Assembly (NCBI RefSeq): GCF_007995055.1
Contig: NZ_VOQQ01000001.1
Span: 1,781,001 to 1,845,000, forward strand
Direction: 5' to 3'
Length of the DNA stretch: 64,000 nt
From: Sphingosinicella ginsenosidimutans
GTDB lineage: Bacteria > Pseudomonadota > Alphaproteobacteria > Sphingomonadales > Sphingomonadaceae
Positions 32,790-47,369 of this stretch are shown here, in pieces (position 1 is the stretch's first letter; every line of letters begins with the position of its first letter). The position numbers and the translations under genes are program-made. The notes beneath the pieces are model-generated. The model saw only the letters and a program-made list of their open reading frames with translations, did not search any database and was not told where the DNA came from.

Positions 32790-34135
32790 GCGATCTTCTC
32801 GCCATCGGCTCGTCCGGCCTCTCGGCCTATCGCAACGCCCTGTCGGCGGTCGGCGAGAATGTCGCCAATGCCGACACGCCCGGCTATTCGCGGCGCACCG
32901 TCAGGATGCAGGCGGTGGACGCCACCGGCAGCATGCCCTTCTACAAGGACCAGGTCGTCTTCGGCGGCGTCGAGACGGTGGGTGTCCAGCGCGCCTGGGA
33001 CGAGTTCAAGGCGGCGGAAGCGCGCCAGGCCGATTCGGCGGCTGGACGGGCGGACACGCGCCAGCAATGGCTCGGCGCGGTCGAATCCGCGCTCGACGAC
33101 GGGCCGACCGGGGTCGGCTCCACGCTGACGCGCTTCTTCGCCTCGGCGACGACGCTCGCCGGCGATCCCGGCGATCCGCTCAAGCGCTCGCAGATGTTGA
33201 CCGCGCTCGAAGATACGACGCGCGCCTTCCGCTCGACCGCCGATTCGCTCTCGCGCGTGTCGGACGGCATTGCGAGCGCCGCGAAGCTCGACGTCGATTC
33301 GGTCAACGCCTCGCTCGCCGCGCTCTACAATCTCAACGGGACGATCCGCACCGCATCGCCCGGCAGTTCCGCGCGCGCCTCGCTCGAGGACCAGCGCGAC
33401 CAGCTGATCGACCAGCTGTCGCAGAAGCTCGACATCACCGCGACGATCAACGGCGACGGCACGGTCAGCCTCAATTCGGCCAGCGCGTCGGGGGTGTCCC
33501 TCCTCCAGGGCACAGGCCCGGGCTTCGTCACCATGAATCGGGCGACCGACGGGCGACTCGCCTTCACCCTTTCGATCGGCGGTTCGACGACGCCGCTTCC
33601 GGTCGGCAGCGGCACGCTGTCCGGCTATGCCGATACCGCGTCGCAGACCGCGGATCGCCGGGCGCAGCTCGACGCGCTCGGCGCCGATTTCGTCGCGACG
33701 ATCAACGATTGGCAGGCGGGCGGCATCGACGCCAACGGCAATCCGGGGGCGGACCTGCTCAGCCAGGCCGGCGGCGCGACCACCATGCAGATCGCCGTTG
33801 CCGATCCGGCTCTGATCGCCGCCGCCGGCACCGACGGCACCGCCAACGGCAATCTGATCGCGCTCGACGGCGTGCGCGCCTCGGCGGGGCTCGAGGACCG
33901 CTGGGGCGGCATCGTCTCGCAGAACGCGCAGGTGCTTGCCTCGGCCAAGTCCGAAGCCGCGGCCGCCGACAGCTGGCGTGATTTCAGCAAGGCCGCGCTC
34001 GACGGGGTCAGCGGCGTCGATCTCGATCGCGAGGCCGCCGATCTGCTTCGCTATCAGCAGGCCTACAGCGCCTCGGCCCGGATCATCCAGGTCGCGCGCG
34101 AAACCGTCCAGTCCCTGTTCGATGCGCTGCGTTAG
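32786..34135 (+). CDS. flgK: Flagellar hook-associated protein FlgK
   Basis: 449 residues, GTG start overlapping the flgJ stop. 'LLAIGSSGLSAYRNALSAVGENVANADTPGYSRRTVRMQ' and the C-terminal 'GVDLDREAADLLRYQQAYSASARIIQVARETVQSLFDAL' are FlgK signatures. It forms the first layer of the hook-filament junction. Confidence 0.96.
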   Translation: MSDLLAIGSSGLSAYRNALSAVGENVANADTPGYSRRTVRMQAVDATGSMPFYKDQVVFGGVETVGVQRAWDEFKAAEARQADSAAGRADTRQQWLGAVESALDDGPTGVGSTLTRFFASATTLAGDPGDPLKRSQMLTALEDTTRAFRSTADSLSRVSDGIASAAKLDVDSVNASLAALYNLNGTIRTASPGSSARASLEDQRDQLIDQLSQKLDITATINGDGTVSLNSASASGVSLLQGTGPGFVTMNRATDGRLAFTLSIGGSTTPLPVGSGTLSGYADTASQTADRRAQLDALGADFVATINDWQAGGIDANGNPGADLLSQAGGATTMQIAVADPALIAAAGTDGTANGNLIALDGVRASAGLEDRWGGIVSQNAQVLASAKSEAAAADSWRDFSKAALDGVSGVDLDREAADLLRYQQAYSASARIIQVARETVQSLFDALR

Positions 34136-34146
34136 GACGTGATACC

Positions 34147-34989
34147 ATGATCAGCGGCACCCGTTACAACCTGACCCTGGAGATCAACCGGCAGCTCTCG
34201 CTGGCCCAGCAGATCGCTTATGGCCAGGCGCAGATCTCCACCACGAAACGCCTCCAGGCGCCGTCGGACGACCCGGTCGCCGCCGCGCGGATCGCGCAGA
34301 TCGGCATCACCCAGGTCAATGAAAGCGCCTGGAACACCAATCTCGCCAATGCCGCGGCCGCCGCGTCGCGCGCCGATACCGCGCTCGGTGCCGTGGAAAA
34401 TGCGCTGGGCCGCGCCAACGAGCTGATGATCTCGGCCGCGAACGGCACGCTTTCGGCGGCGGACCGCTCGACGATCGCGCTCGAACTGCGCTCGATCGCC
34501 GACGAGCTGTCGGCGCTCCAGGTAACCAAGGATTCGCGCGGCAACGATCTCTTCCCGTCGAGCGCGCCGACCCAGATCCCGGTCGGCGACGGCCTGACCA
34601 TCGCGGCGGTGGGGACCAAGGCGGACATTTTCCAGGTCGATACCTCTTCGGGCCCGCAGGACATGGCCGCGATCATCGGCGCCGCCGCCGATGCGCTCGA
34701 TGCCAACGATCCGGCGGCGATCGGCCAGTCGCTCGACGATATCGGCGCCGCCGTGCAGCATGCCGCGACCGAGCATGGCAAGCAGGGCGCGCGCGGCAAC
34801 CGCATCGACCAGTTCATCGACGGCCTCGCCGACAGCGGCCTCCAGCTCAAGGAGGAGCGCTCCGGCCTCGAGGACACCGACGTGACCGCGGTGGTCGCCA
34901 AGCTCCAGTCGCAGGAGCTGACGCTTCAGGCGGCACAGGCGGTCTTCGCCAGGGTCAACCAGCACACCCTGTTCGACCTGCTCGGCTAG
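34147..34989 (+). CDS. flgL: Flagellar hook-associated protein FlgL
   Basis: 280 residues, somewhat shorter than the enterobacterial protein. 'ISGTRYNLTLEINRQLSLAQQIAYGQAQISTTKRLQAPSDDPVAAARIAQIG' and the C-terminal 'ALVAKLQSQELTLQAAQAVFARVNQHTLFDLLG'-type end match FlgL, second layer of the hook-filament junction. Last gene of the operon, followed by a hairpin at 35012. Confidence 0.94.
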   Translation: MISGTRYNLTLEINRQLSLAQQIAYGQAQISTTKRLQAPSDDPVAAARIAQIGITQVNESAWNTNLANAAAAASRADTALGAVENALGRANELMISAANGTLSAADRSTIALELRSIADELSALQVTKDSRGNDLFPSSAPTQIPVGDGLTIAAVGTKADIFQVDTSSGPQDMAAIIGAAADALDANDPAAIGQSLDDIGAAVQHAATEHGKQGARGNRIDQFIDGLADSGLQLKEERSGLEDTDVTAVVAKLQSQELTLQAAQAVFARVNQHTLFDLLG

Positions 34990-35011
34990 AGCCGTCCGCG
35001 CGCAACGCGAG

Positions 35012-35044
35012 CCTCCCCGCCCTGCTGGCAGGGGAGGGGGAATT
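35012..35044 (+). terminator. Probable terminator after flgL
   Basis: CCTCCCC pairs with GGGGAGG (35012-35018 and 35031-35037) around an inner GCC/GGC helix, then a short AATTTT run. The rest of the 271-base gap to motA contains the motor promoters. Confidence 0.55.
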
Positions 35045-35148
35045 TTCGAACTTCGATGGGACAGGCTCGTGTTCGGCGGATTGGCTGCGTTCGGCCGCCG
35101 GGCGTGCGGAGGCACGCAAATCCGCCCGAAATTCCCCGAAATCCGCCG

Positions 35149-35175
35149 GAAAAATCGGGGTTTATCGGCCGTTAA
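35149..35175 (+). promoter_or_regulatory. Possible upstream sigma-28 promoter of motA
   Basis: GAAAAATC (35149-35156), 11 bp, GCCGTTAA (35168-35175). The -10 is identical to that of fliC; the -35 has G for the first T. It lies 30 bp upstream of the better site. Confidence 0.4.
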
Positions 35176-35178
35176 CCG

Positions 35179-35205
35179 TAAAGTCCGGCCGCCCGCCACC
35201 GTTAA
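35179..35205 (+). promoter_or_regulatory. Sigma-28 promoter of motA-motB
   Basis: TAAAGTCC (35179-35186), 11 bp, ACCGTTAA (35198-35205). The same TAAAG and CCGTTAA core as in front of fliC. Leader of roughly 49 bases to the motA ATG. Confidence 0.75.
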
Positions 35206-35260
35206 ATCCCAATAGGCCGGGGGCTTCGCGCCCTCACGCAAGCTTCTACGCGGGGATTCC

Positions 35261-36124
35261 ATGTTCGCAGCGGTTGGCATCATTGTCGTCATTGTCATGG
35301 TGTTCGGCGGCTTCATTCTCGGTGGCGGCAGCATCGGCGTCATCGCGCACGCGCTGCCGCTCGAATTCCTCGTCATCGGCGGGGCCGCCGTCGGCTCGAC
35401 CGTTACCGGCAATTCGCTGAAGGAACTGAAGGCGCTGGGCGGCGGCCTGATCCGCGTCTTCAAGGGCCCGACCTACCAGAAGCGCGATTTCCTCGACGTC
35501 ATCTTCCTCGTCTCCAAGCTGATGAAGATGCTGCGGACCGACGGCCCGGTCGCGGTCGAGCCGCATATCGAGGATCCGAAGTCGAGCGCGATCTTCGCCG
35601 ACTATCCAAAGCTCCTCAAGGACGACACGCTCGTCCACCTGATCTGCGACACGCTGCGCCTGGTGGTCGTCTCGTCCGGCACCCTCGATCCCCATGCGGT
35701 CGAGGAGGTGATGGACAATGCGATCAAGACCCATCACCACGACGCGATCCGGCCGGCGGCGACGTTGCAGACGCTGGCGGACGCGCTTCCCGCGCTCGGC
35801 ATCGTCGCGGCAGTGCTCGGCGTCGTGAAGACGATGGCCTCGATCGATCAGCCGCCGGCGATCCTCGGCGAGATGATCGGATCGGCGCTGGTCGGAACTT
35901 TCCTCGGCGTCCTGCTCGCCTATGGCTTCGTCGGTCCGTTCGCGAACCGGGCCAAGCAGGTGATCGAAGCCGACGGCGCGATCTACCAGGTCGTCAAGCA
36001 GATCGTCATCGCCTCGCTCCACGGCCACCCGCTTCCGCTGGTGATCGAGGCGGCCCGCTCCGGCATCCAGCATTCGAACCAGCCGGCCTTTGCCGACGTG
36101 TTCGATGGCATGCGCGGCCGGTAA
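35261..36124 (+). CDS. motA: Flagellar motor stator protein MotA
   Basis: 287 residues with four membrane segments and the channel motif 'SALVGTFLGVLLAYGFVGPFANRAKQ'. The large cytoplasmic loop (residues about 60-170) contacts FliG. MotA with MotB conducts protons to drive rotation. GGGGA precedes the ATG; motB follows after 12 bases. Confidence 0.96.
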   Translation: MFAAVGIIVVIVMVFGGFILGGGSIGVIAHALPLEFLVIGGAAVGSTVTGNSLKELKALGGGLIRVFKGPTYQKRDFLDVIFLVSKLMKMLRTDGPVAVEPHIEDPKSSAIFADYPKLLKDDTLVHLICDTLRLVVVSSGTLDPHAVEEVMDNAIKTHHHDAIRPAATLQTLADALPALGIVAAVLGVVKTMASIDQPPAILGEMIGSALVGTFLGVLLAYGFVGPFANRAKQVIEADGAIYQVVKQIVIASLHGHPLPLVIEAARSGIQHSNQPAFADVFDGMRGR

Positions 36125-36136
36125 GGGACCAAACTC

Positions 36137-37093
36137 ATGGCGACCCGCGCCAAACCCGGACGCAACGAGCCCGCGCCGCAGCCGATCATCGTCAAGAAGG
36201 TGGTCGAAGCCGCGCACGACGCCCATCACGGCGGCGCGTGGAAGATCGCCTATGCCGATTTCGTGACCGCGATGATGGCCTTCTTCCTGCTCCTGTGGAT
36301 CATCGGCGCGACCGACGAGAACAAGAAGCGCGGCCTTGCCGATTACTTCACGCCGACCCTGATCGAATATAAGCAGGACAGCGCCGGATCGGATGGCATC
36401 CTTGGCGGCGATTCAATCATCTCGGCGGACAATTATCCGCACCGGGCGACCCAGACGGGATCGCGCGCGATCGTGGTCCCGCGCGACGTAACCGGCGGCG
36501 TCCGCGAAGGCGAAGCGCCGCGCACCGAGGATCATCAGCGCTTCATGCAGCTGCGCGAGGAGATTCTGCGCCGCATCCAGTCCGATCCGAACCTGCGCCA
36601 GCTTCGCAACCATGTCAGCTTCACCGAGGATGACGAGGGCCTTCGGATCGACCTGATGGACGAAGCGGATTTTTCGATGTTCCGGGTGGGCACCGACGTG
36701 CTGCTGCCCCAGGCGCGCGCACTGGTCGCGCAGGTGGCGAGCGTCATCCAGGGCGTGCCCAATCAGGTCGTGGTGCGCGGCCACACCGATTCGCTGCCTT
36801 ATTCGTCGGGCCAGACGATGAACAACTGGATGCTCTCGACCGCGCGGGCGGAAAGCACCCGGGCGGCGCTCCAGTCCTCCGGCGTCCCGGTCACGCGGAT
36901 CAGCCGCATCGAGGGCGTCGCCGATCGCGAACCGTTCGTCCCGAACGACCGCTACGATCCGCGCAACCGCCGCATCTCGATCACGCTGGCCTGGCGATCG
37001 GCCGGAGCGGTGGCCCGGCCCGCGACGAATGGGCCCACGGCGGCCGGTCCCGCGGGCCCGGCGACCGGGAACCCCGTGGTGAGGGCGCATTAA
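36137..37093 (+). CDS. motB: Flagellar motor stator protein MotB
   Basis: 318 residues. One membrane helix with the proton-binding aspartate (Asp41 in 'IAYADFVTAMMAFFLLLWI'), a periplasmic linker, and an OmpA-type peptidoglycan binding domain ('VVVRGHTDSLPYSSGQTMNNWMLSTARAESTRAALQ' ... 'YDPRNRRISITL'). A Pro/Gly/Ala tail follows. AAGGGA precedes the ATG. Confidence 0.96.
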   Translation: MATRAKPGRNEPAPQPIIVKKVVEAAHDAHHGGAWKIAYADFVTAMMAFFLLLWIIGATDENKKRGLADYFTPTLIEYKQDSAGSDGILGGDSIISADNYPHRATQTGSRAIVVPRDVTGGVREGEAPRTEDHQRFMQLREEILRRIQSDPNLRQLRNHVSFTEDDEGLRIDLMDEADFSMFRVGTDVLLPQARALVAQVASVIQGVPNQVVVRGHTDSLPYSSGQTMNNWMLSTARAESTRAALQSSGVPVTRISRIEGVADREPFVPNDRYDPRNRRISITLAWRSAGAVARPATNGPTAAGPAGPATGNPVVRAH

Positions 37094-37148
37094 CCAATCT
37101 TCGCTAGCGTCACCAGGCATAGGCAACCGCGCGGCACGAGGCGAGGGA

Positions 37149-38141
37149 ATGGACAGCCAGGCGCTCTATCGGGACATCGGACGTTTTTTCGCACAGCATG
37201 GGCTGTGGCCGACCCCGCAGAACTACGCCCTCGTCTACCAGGTCCTCGTCGACGGCCAGTCGCCCGCCGCGCAGGCGGTCAAGGCGGCGACGAGCGACGG
37301 CGTGCGCCTCACCCAGCGCGAGGCGGACCAGATCATGGACACGCACGGCGTCGCGACCGCCGCGGCGCCGCCGCGGCAGGACGCGGCCAGCGCCGCGCTG
37401 ATCTCGGCGACCCGGCGCCAGGTGGAGGAATTCACCGCGATCGTCGAAGCCTCGCAGGCTCAGGCGAAGAGCTATGGCGAGGATCTCGCCGCCGGCGCCC
37501 GCCAGCTCGAGGAATCGGGCGACGCCGATCAGGTCGCGACGCTGATCGGCATCACGCGCGCGATGGTCGAACGCACCCAGCAGGCCGAGCAGCAGCTCGA
37601 TGCGGCGCGCAGCGAGGCTGAAAATCTCCGCACCAGGCTTGCCGAGGTCTCGGAGGAGGCGCGGTCCGATCCGCTCACCCATCTCCCCAACCGCCGCGCG
37701 TTCGAGGAACGCTATGCCCTGCTTCAGCAGGAGAGGATCGAGGTCAGCCTCGCCATTTGCGACGTCGACAAGTTCAAGCGCATCAACGACACCTATGGCC
37801 ATGGCGTCGGCGATCGGGTGCTTCGCTCAGTCGCCGGGCTGCTGCGCGAATGCTGCGACGGCCATATGGTGGCGCGCCTCGGCGGCGAGGAGTTCGTCGT
37901 CCTGTTCGAGCGGATGGAGCCAGGCCAGGCCGCCGCGATCCTCGACGAAGCGCGCGAGACGCTGGCCGAAAAGAAGTTCCGCCTGCGCGAGAATGACGCG
38001 CCGATCGGCCAGGTGACCTTCTCCGCCGGCGTCGCGCGCGGCAGCCATCCGCTCGGCACCCCCGCGCTCCAGCGCGCCGACGAACTGCTCTACATCGCCA
38101 AGAACGAGGGCCGGAACCGGGTCTGCGTCGAGCCCGCCTGA
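37149..38141 (+). CDS. Diguanylate cyclase (GGDEF domain)
   Basis: 330 residues. The N-terminal 170 residues are helical with an unrecognised sensor part ('GLWPTPQNYALVYQVLVDGQ') and coiled coil. The GGDEF domain begins 'DPLTHLPNRRAFEERYALL', has 'CDVDKFKRINDTYGHGVGD' and the active site GGEEF. No RxxD inhibitory site is visible before the GGEEF, so feedback inhibition by cyclic-di-GMP through that site is unlikely. Directly follows motAB by 55 bases with GGCGAGGGA next to the ATG, and may tune motility. Convergent with the Rrf2 gene, four bases apart. Confidence 0.9.
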   Translation: MDSQALYRDIGRFFAQHGLWPTPQNYALVYQVLVDGQSPAAQAVKAATSDGVRLTQREADQIMDTHGVATAAAPPRQDAASAALISATRRQVEEFTAIVEASQAQAKSYGEDLAAGARQLEESGDADQVATLIGITRAMVERTQQAEQQLDAARSEAENLRTRLAEVSEEARSDPLTHLPNRRAFEERYALLQQERIEVSLAICDVDKFKRINDTYGHGVGDRVLRSVAGLLRECCDGHMVARLGGEEFVVLFERMEPGQAAAILDEARETLAEKKFRLRENDAPIGQVTFSAGVARGSHPLGTPALQRADELLYIAKNEGRNRVCVEPA

Positions 38142-38145
38142 GCCG

Positions 38146-38577
38146 TCAGACGGCGGCGGGCGTCATGCCGAGCAATGCCGCAAGGCCGCGGCGCTGCGAC
38201 AGAAGGTCCGCGAGCGTGTAGCGATCGAGCACCGCCATGAAGGCGGCCAGCGCCTCCTGCATGGCGACGGTCAAGCCGCAGGCTGGCGCGATGATGCAGC
38301 CGCCGCATTCGAGCAGGCCGAAGCCCTCCTCGGTATGGCGCACGATCGCGCCGACATTGATCTCGGATGGATCGCGGCCAAGGCGGATGCCGCCGTTGCG
38401 CCCGCGCACGCTGGCGACATGGCCCGCGCGGACGAGGTCGTTCACCACCTTCATCAGATGGTTTTGCGAGATGCCGTAGGCCCGGGCGATCTCGCCGATC
38501 GCGCACAAGCGATCGGGCCGCGCGCCCAGGTAGAGCAGCACGCGCATCGCATAATCGGTGTAGCGCGTCAGGCGCAT
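38146..38577 (-). CDS. Rrf2-family Fe-S regulator, NsrR-like
   Basis: 143 residues from ATG 38577. 'MRLTRYTDYAMRVLLYLG' and the winged helix 'YGISQNHLMKVVNDLVRAGHVASVRGRNGGIRLGRDP' are NsrR/Rrf2 features. Three cysteines (91, 94, 100: 'LLECGGCIIAPACGLTVAM') could ligate an Fe-S cluster, as in the nitric oxide sensor NsrR. Divergent from a truncated hemoglobin gene, the typical NsrR target. The longer open frame to 38820 overlaps that gene and is rejected. Confidence 0.88.
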   Translation of the reverse strand: MRLTRYTDYAMRVLLYLGARPDRLCAIGEIARAYGISQNHLMKVVNDLVRAGHVASVRGRNGGIRLGRDPSEINVGAIVRHTEEGFGLLECGGCIIAPACGLTVAMQEALAAFMAVLDRYTLADLLSQRRGLAALLGMTPAAV

Positions 38578-38620
38578 CGGCTCCTCGAACGGTTGGCCGC
38601 GCATAATATGTATTGCGGTT

Positions 38621-38647
38621 GCATGTTTCAAATTCGGTGATACATGC
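38621..38647. promoter_or_regulatory. Dyad in the NsrR-like/hemoglobin spacer
   Basis: GCATGT (38621-38626) and ACATGC (38642-38647) are inverted around an AT-rich centre; ATGTAT (38608-38613) and two ATACAT copies (38640, 38655) add further symmetry. It overlaps the expected promoter zone and the start of the hemoglobin gene, a likely operator for the NsrR-like repressor. Confidence 0.45.
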
Positions 38648-39132
38648 GCCGCAGATACATGATTTCGGAGCGAGTCGTGCAGGGGATCGAAACCGTGGCC
38701 GGGATCGACGAGGCCGGCCTCACCCGCCTCGTCCATCTCTTCTACAGCCGGGTCCGCGAGGATGAGGCCCTGGCGCCGGTGTTCGATGCCGCCATCGCCG
38801 AGGCGGATTGGCCGCACCATCTGGGGAAGATGGTCGCCTTCTGGTCATCGGTGATGCTCACCAGCGGACGCTACAAGGGCAATCCGATGATGATGCACCT
38901 GAAGCACAAGGCGCGCATCACGCCGGCGCTGTTCGGCCGCTGGCTGGCCCTGTGGGCGAAGACCGCGGACGAGGTGATGCCGCCGGCGGCCGCGGCCGCG
39001 CTCAAGGCCAGGGCCGAGCGGATCGCCGAGAGCCTCCAGCTCGCCCTGTTCTTCCGAATCGATCCGGCCGGGACGCCGGCGCCCTTCGTCGATCATGGCG
39101 TCCAGCGCCTTTCGCATGGCCGCCTGACATGA
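38644..39132 (+). CDS. Group III truncated hemoglobin
   Basis: 162 residues from ATG 38644; a second ATG at 38659 is an alternative start. Globin features 'LTRLVHLFYSRVREDEALAPVFDAAI', 'WPHHLGKMVAFWSSVMLTSGRYKGNPMMMHLKH' (proximal His region) and 'LQLALFFRIDP' place it in the truncated hemoglobin III family, linked to nitric oxide or oxygen chemistry. Overlaps the DUF1971 gene by four bases and is probably controlled by the divergent NsrR-like protein. Confidence 0.88.
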   Translation: MRRRYMISERVVQGIETVAGIDEAGLTRLVHLFYSRVREDEALAPVFDAAIAEADWPHHLGKMVAFWSSVMLTSGRYKGNPMMMHLKHKARITPALFGRWLALWAKTADEVMPPAAAAALKARAERIAESLQLALFFRIDPAGTPAPFVDHGVQRLSHGRLT

Positions 39133-39728
39133 CGCGCTGGCTGCCGGTCTGGCTCAGGACGGCCCTGGCGGCTTCGGGCGACCGCGCTTTCTCCGAATTC
39201 CTTCGGATGATGGCGTGGATCGCGCTCGCCGGGGTGATCATGGTGGCCCTCGCGCTCGGCTATCTGTCGCTGTTCGGGCCGCTCCATCTCCACATGGTGG
39301 TCGCCACCATCCTCGGCGTGTTCTTCTCGGTCCTGATCGGCTCCGGGCTGTTCGCCGCCGCGTTCTTCAGCGACAAGAGCGGCCACGACGAGCGGGTGGA
39401 CAATGCGACCCGATCGGCCCGCGCGCGCATGCCCAATCCGGTCGATCTGCCGCCCGGTCTCGCCCCCTATCGCCGGTCCGCGACCTTCACCGAGGCGACG
39501 GTGCCGGCCGCGCTCCTGCGCGATCACGACAGCAAGGAGGGCAGCTGGGGCCTCATCCATGTCGAGGCCGGCGCGCTTCGCTACCGGATCACCGATCCGA
39601 GGCGCGCCGCGTTCGAGACGATCCTGTCTCCCGATACCGCGCCGGGGCTGATCGAACCGACGATCCGTCACAATGTCGAGCCGGTCGGCCCGGTGCGGTT
39701 CCACATCGAGTTCTGGCGGGCGTCCTAG
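39129..39728 (+). CDS. DUF1971-domain protein with two membrane helices
   Basis: 199 residues. Two membrane segments (about residues 26-48 'RMMAWIALAGVIMVALALGYL' and 53-78) are followed by a cupin-like DUF1971 domain ('LAPYRRSATFTEATVPAALLRDHDSKEGSWGLIHVEAGALRYRITDPRRAAFE'), resembling the C-terminal part of TehB-like tellurite proteins. DUF1971 genes often accompany NsrR-controlled nitrosative stress genes. Translationally coupled to the hemoglobin; its end overlaps the convergent kinase gene by four bases. Confidence 0.82.
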   Translation: MTRWLPVWLRTALAASGDRAFSEFLRMMAWIALAGVIMVALALGYLSLFGPLHLHMVVATILGVFFSVLIGSGLFAAAFFSDKSGHDERVDNATRSARARMPNPVDLPPGLAPYRRSATFTEATVPAALLRDHDSKEGSWGLIHVEAGALRYRITDPRRAAFETILSPDTAPGLIEPTIRHNVEPVGPVRFHIEFWRAS

Positions 39729-41767
39729 CCGGTCGATCCGCGGCCCTGGCGGATCGCTCGGTCCATCTGCTCGATCGAGAACGGCTTGGTGAGGACGATC
39801 GCCTGGTCGAGGTCCGGCGGCATCGACGATCCCTCGGCATAGCCGCTGATGATGATTCCCGGCAGATCGGGGCGCAGCCGCCGGGCCTGCCGGAGCACCT
39901 CGTCCCCTGAAATCACCGGCATCGCATAATCGGTGACGATGAGGTCGTAATCCGCGCCGTCGCGTTCCAGCCGCCGGAGCGCGGCGCGGCCGTCGCCTTC
40001 GGCATCGACCTTGTGGCCGAGATCGCGAAGCATGCCGGCGGTGGTCTCGCGAACCGCGTCGTGATCGTCGACCAGCATGATTCGCAGCGCCGGCGTGCCC
40101 GAAGGCGCCGCCTGGGGCGCTGGCGGCGCCGGCGTCCGTGCCTCCGTCCGCGGCGCGCGCGGCAGCCACAGCGAGATGCGCGTGCCCTTGCCGACCTCGC
40201 TCCGGATCTCGAGCGCCCCGCCGGACTGGCGCGCGAACCCGTAGACCATCGACAGGCCGAGCCCGGTCCCCTTGCCCACTTCCTTGGTGGTGAAAAAGGG
40301 CTCGGTCACCTGCTCCAGGATTTCCGGCGGGATGCCGGTGCCGTGATCCTCGACGCTCAGCACGACATAATTGCCCGGGCGCAGGTTGTGCGGATTGCCG
40401 CTGCGCGCGCGGCGGTTGGCGGCGCCGAGGATGATGCGGCCGCCCTGCGGCATCGCGTCCCGCGCGTTGATGACGAGGTTCATCAGCGCCAGCTCGAGCT
40501 GGGTGGCGTCCGCATAGGCCGGCCAGGGCTGCCCGGCGATGCGCCATTCGAGCTCGACCAGGCCGCCGAGCGTATGGGCGAGAATGTCGGTGAGCGCGTT
40601 GGCGAGGCCGGTGATATCGATCTCGGCGGGCCGCAGCTGCTGGCGGCGCGAGAAGGCGAGCAGGCGGCTGACCAGCTCCGAACCCTGTTCGGCGGCGTGG
40701 CGCGTCATGCCGAGGATCTTGCGATGCTCCTCCTCCAGCGGCAGGCGCCGCTCGATCAGGCCCAGCCCGCCAAGCACCGCGGCCAGCAGGTTGTTGAAAT
40801 CGTGGGCGATGCCGCCGGTAAGCTTGCCGATCGCATCCATCTTGTGCGCCTGGAGCAACTGGGTCTCCAGCTCCTTGCGATCGGTGACGTCGAGCAGCGA
40901 TCCGGCGAACTGCGCCGGCGCGCCATTCTCGCCGCGAAGCAGCACGGCCTGGTCGAGAAAGTGGCGATATCTGCCGTCGCCGCAGCGCCAGCGATATTCG
41001 ATCGACATTCCGCCGGACTGAATACGCTCGCTCAGCGCCCGCAGCACGCGCTCGCGATCTTCCGGATGCAACCGCTCCGCCCACAAGTTGGGGGCGTCGG
41101 CCAGCGAGTCGAACGAAAAGCCGGTCACCGCCTCGAAATTGCCGCCGACGAACTGCGGCAGGCGCGGATCGGATTCGGCCGCTTCGAGATAGAGGAGGAT
41201 CGGCAGCGACTCGATGATCGCCGCCTGCCGCTGCTCGGTGACGCGCAGCTTCTTTTCGGCGCGCAACCGCTCGGCATTGGCGCGAAGATTGGCGTCCAGC
41301 AGCGCCTGTTCGTGTTCGGCCTTGCGCTGGACCTCGCGATGCATCCGGAACAGATCGACGAACACCGCGACTTTCGATCGGAGCACCACCGGCTCCACCG
41401 GCTTGAACACATAATCCACCGCGCCCATCGAATAGCCGCGCAGCAGATGCTCTTTCTCCTTGTTGACCGCGGAGAGGAAGACGATCGGAATTCGGCGCGT
41501 CTGTTCGCGGCCGCGGATGATCTGGGCGGTCTCATATCCGTCCATGCCCGGCATGAAGACGTCGAGCAGGATGACTGCGAACTCGCCCCTCAGCAGGTGT
41601 CTCAGCGCCGCGTCGCCCGACGAGGCGACCTCGATATCGGCGAGGTCTTCGAGCACGGTGCGGATCGCGAGCAGATTATGCTCGTCATCATCGACGACGA
41701 GGACGCGCGGTCGCTCCTCGTCCCCGGCGTCGGTGGCGCCGGCCTCGGCGGGGCGTGTCGTCGCCAT
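39725..41767 (-). CDS. Hybrid histidine kinase with REC domains at both ends
   Basis: 680 residues from ATG 41767. Order: N-terminal receiver (Asp69 in '[16 protein letters not shown]'), coiled coil, PAS (about 185-300), HisKA with His322 ('[11 protein letters not shown]'), HATPase ('[16 protein letters not shown]', '[21 protein letters not shown]') and a C-terminal receiver ('[17 protein letters not shown]'). No membrane segment. Begins four bases after the stop of the large HAMP-array kinase, so the two probably form one signalling unit in which the first kinase's output can reach this receiver. Confidence 0.9.
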   Translation of the reverse strand: MATTRPAEAGATDAGDEERPRVLVVDDDEHNLLAIRTVLEDLADIEVASSGDAALRHLLRGEFAVILLDVFMPGMDGYETAQIIRGREQTRRIPIVFLSAVNKEKEHLLRGYSMGAVDYVFKPVEPVVLRSKVAVFVDLFRMHREVQRKAEHEQALLDANLRANAERLRAEKKLRVTEQRQAAIIESLPILLYLEAAESDPRLPQFVGGNFEAVTGFSFDSLADAPNLWAERLHPEDRERVLRALSERIQSGGMSIEYRWRCGDGRYRHFLDQAVLLRGENGAPAQFAGSLLDVTDRKELETQLLQAHKMDAIGKLTGGIAHDFNNLLAAVLGGLGLIERRLPLEEEHRKILGMTRHAAEQGSELVSRLLAFSRRQQLRPAEIDITGLANALTDILAHTLGGLVELEWRIAGQPWPAYADATQLELALMNLVINARDAMPQGGRIILGAANRRARSGNPHNLRPGNYVVLSVEDHGTGIPPEILEQVTEPFFTTKEVGKGTGLGLSMVYGFARQSGGALEIRSEVGKGTRISLWLPRAPRTEARTPAPPAPQAAPSGTPALRIMLVDDHDAVRETTAGMLRDLGHKVDAEGDGRAALRRLERDGADYDLIVTDYAMPVISGDEVLRQARRLRPDLPGIIISGYAEGSSMPPDLDQAIVLTKPFSIEQMDRAIRQGRGSTG

Positions 41768-41771
41768 CTCC

Positions 41772-47147
<5,376 letters not shown>

Positions 47148-47369
47148 ACATCGCTCCTTCGTGCGGCCCCCCGCCCGAATCCGATGCAGATCTCGGTCCT
47201 ATCCGAGCCACCATATCAACAACATCGGTAAACGAGTCACCAAAAATGCGCGGGGGCTAATCGGGGGCCATGGGTTGCATCGCGCGGCGCCCGCTGGCTA
47301 CAAAAGGGGCGGGGCAAGTTCGATCCATGCGAAATCCGGGGCCGGAGAAGGGATTTTCACCGCGCTTTC

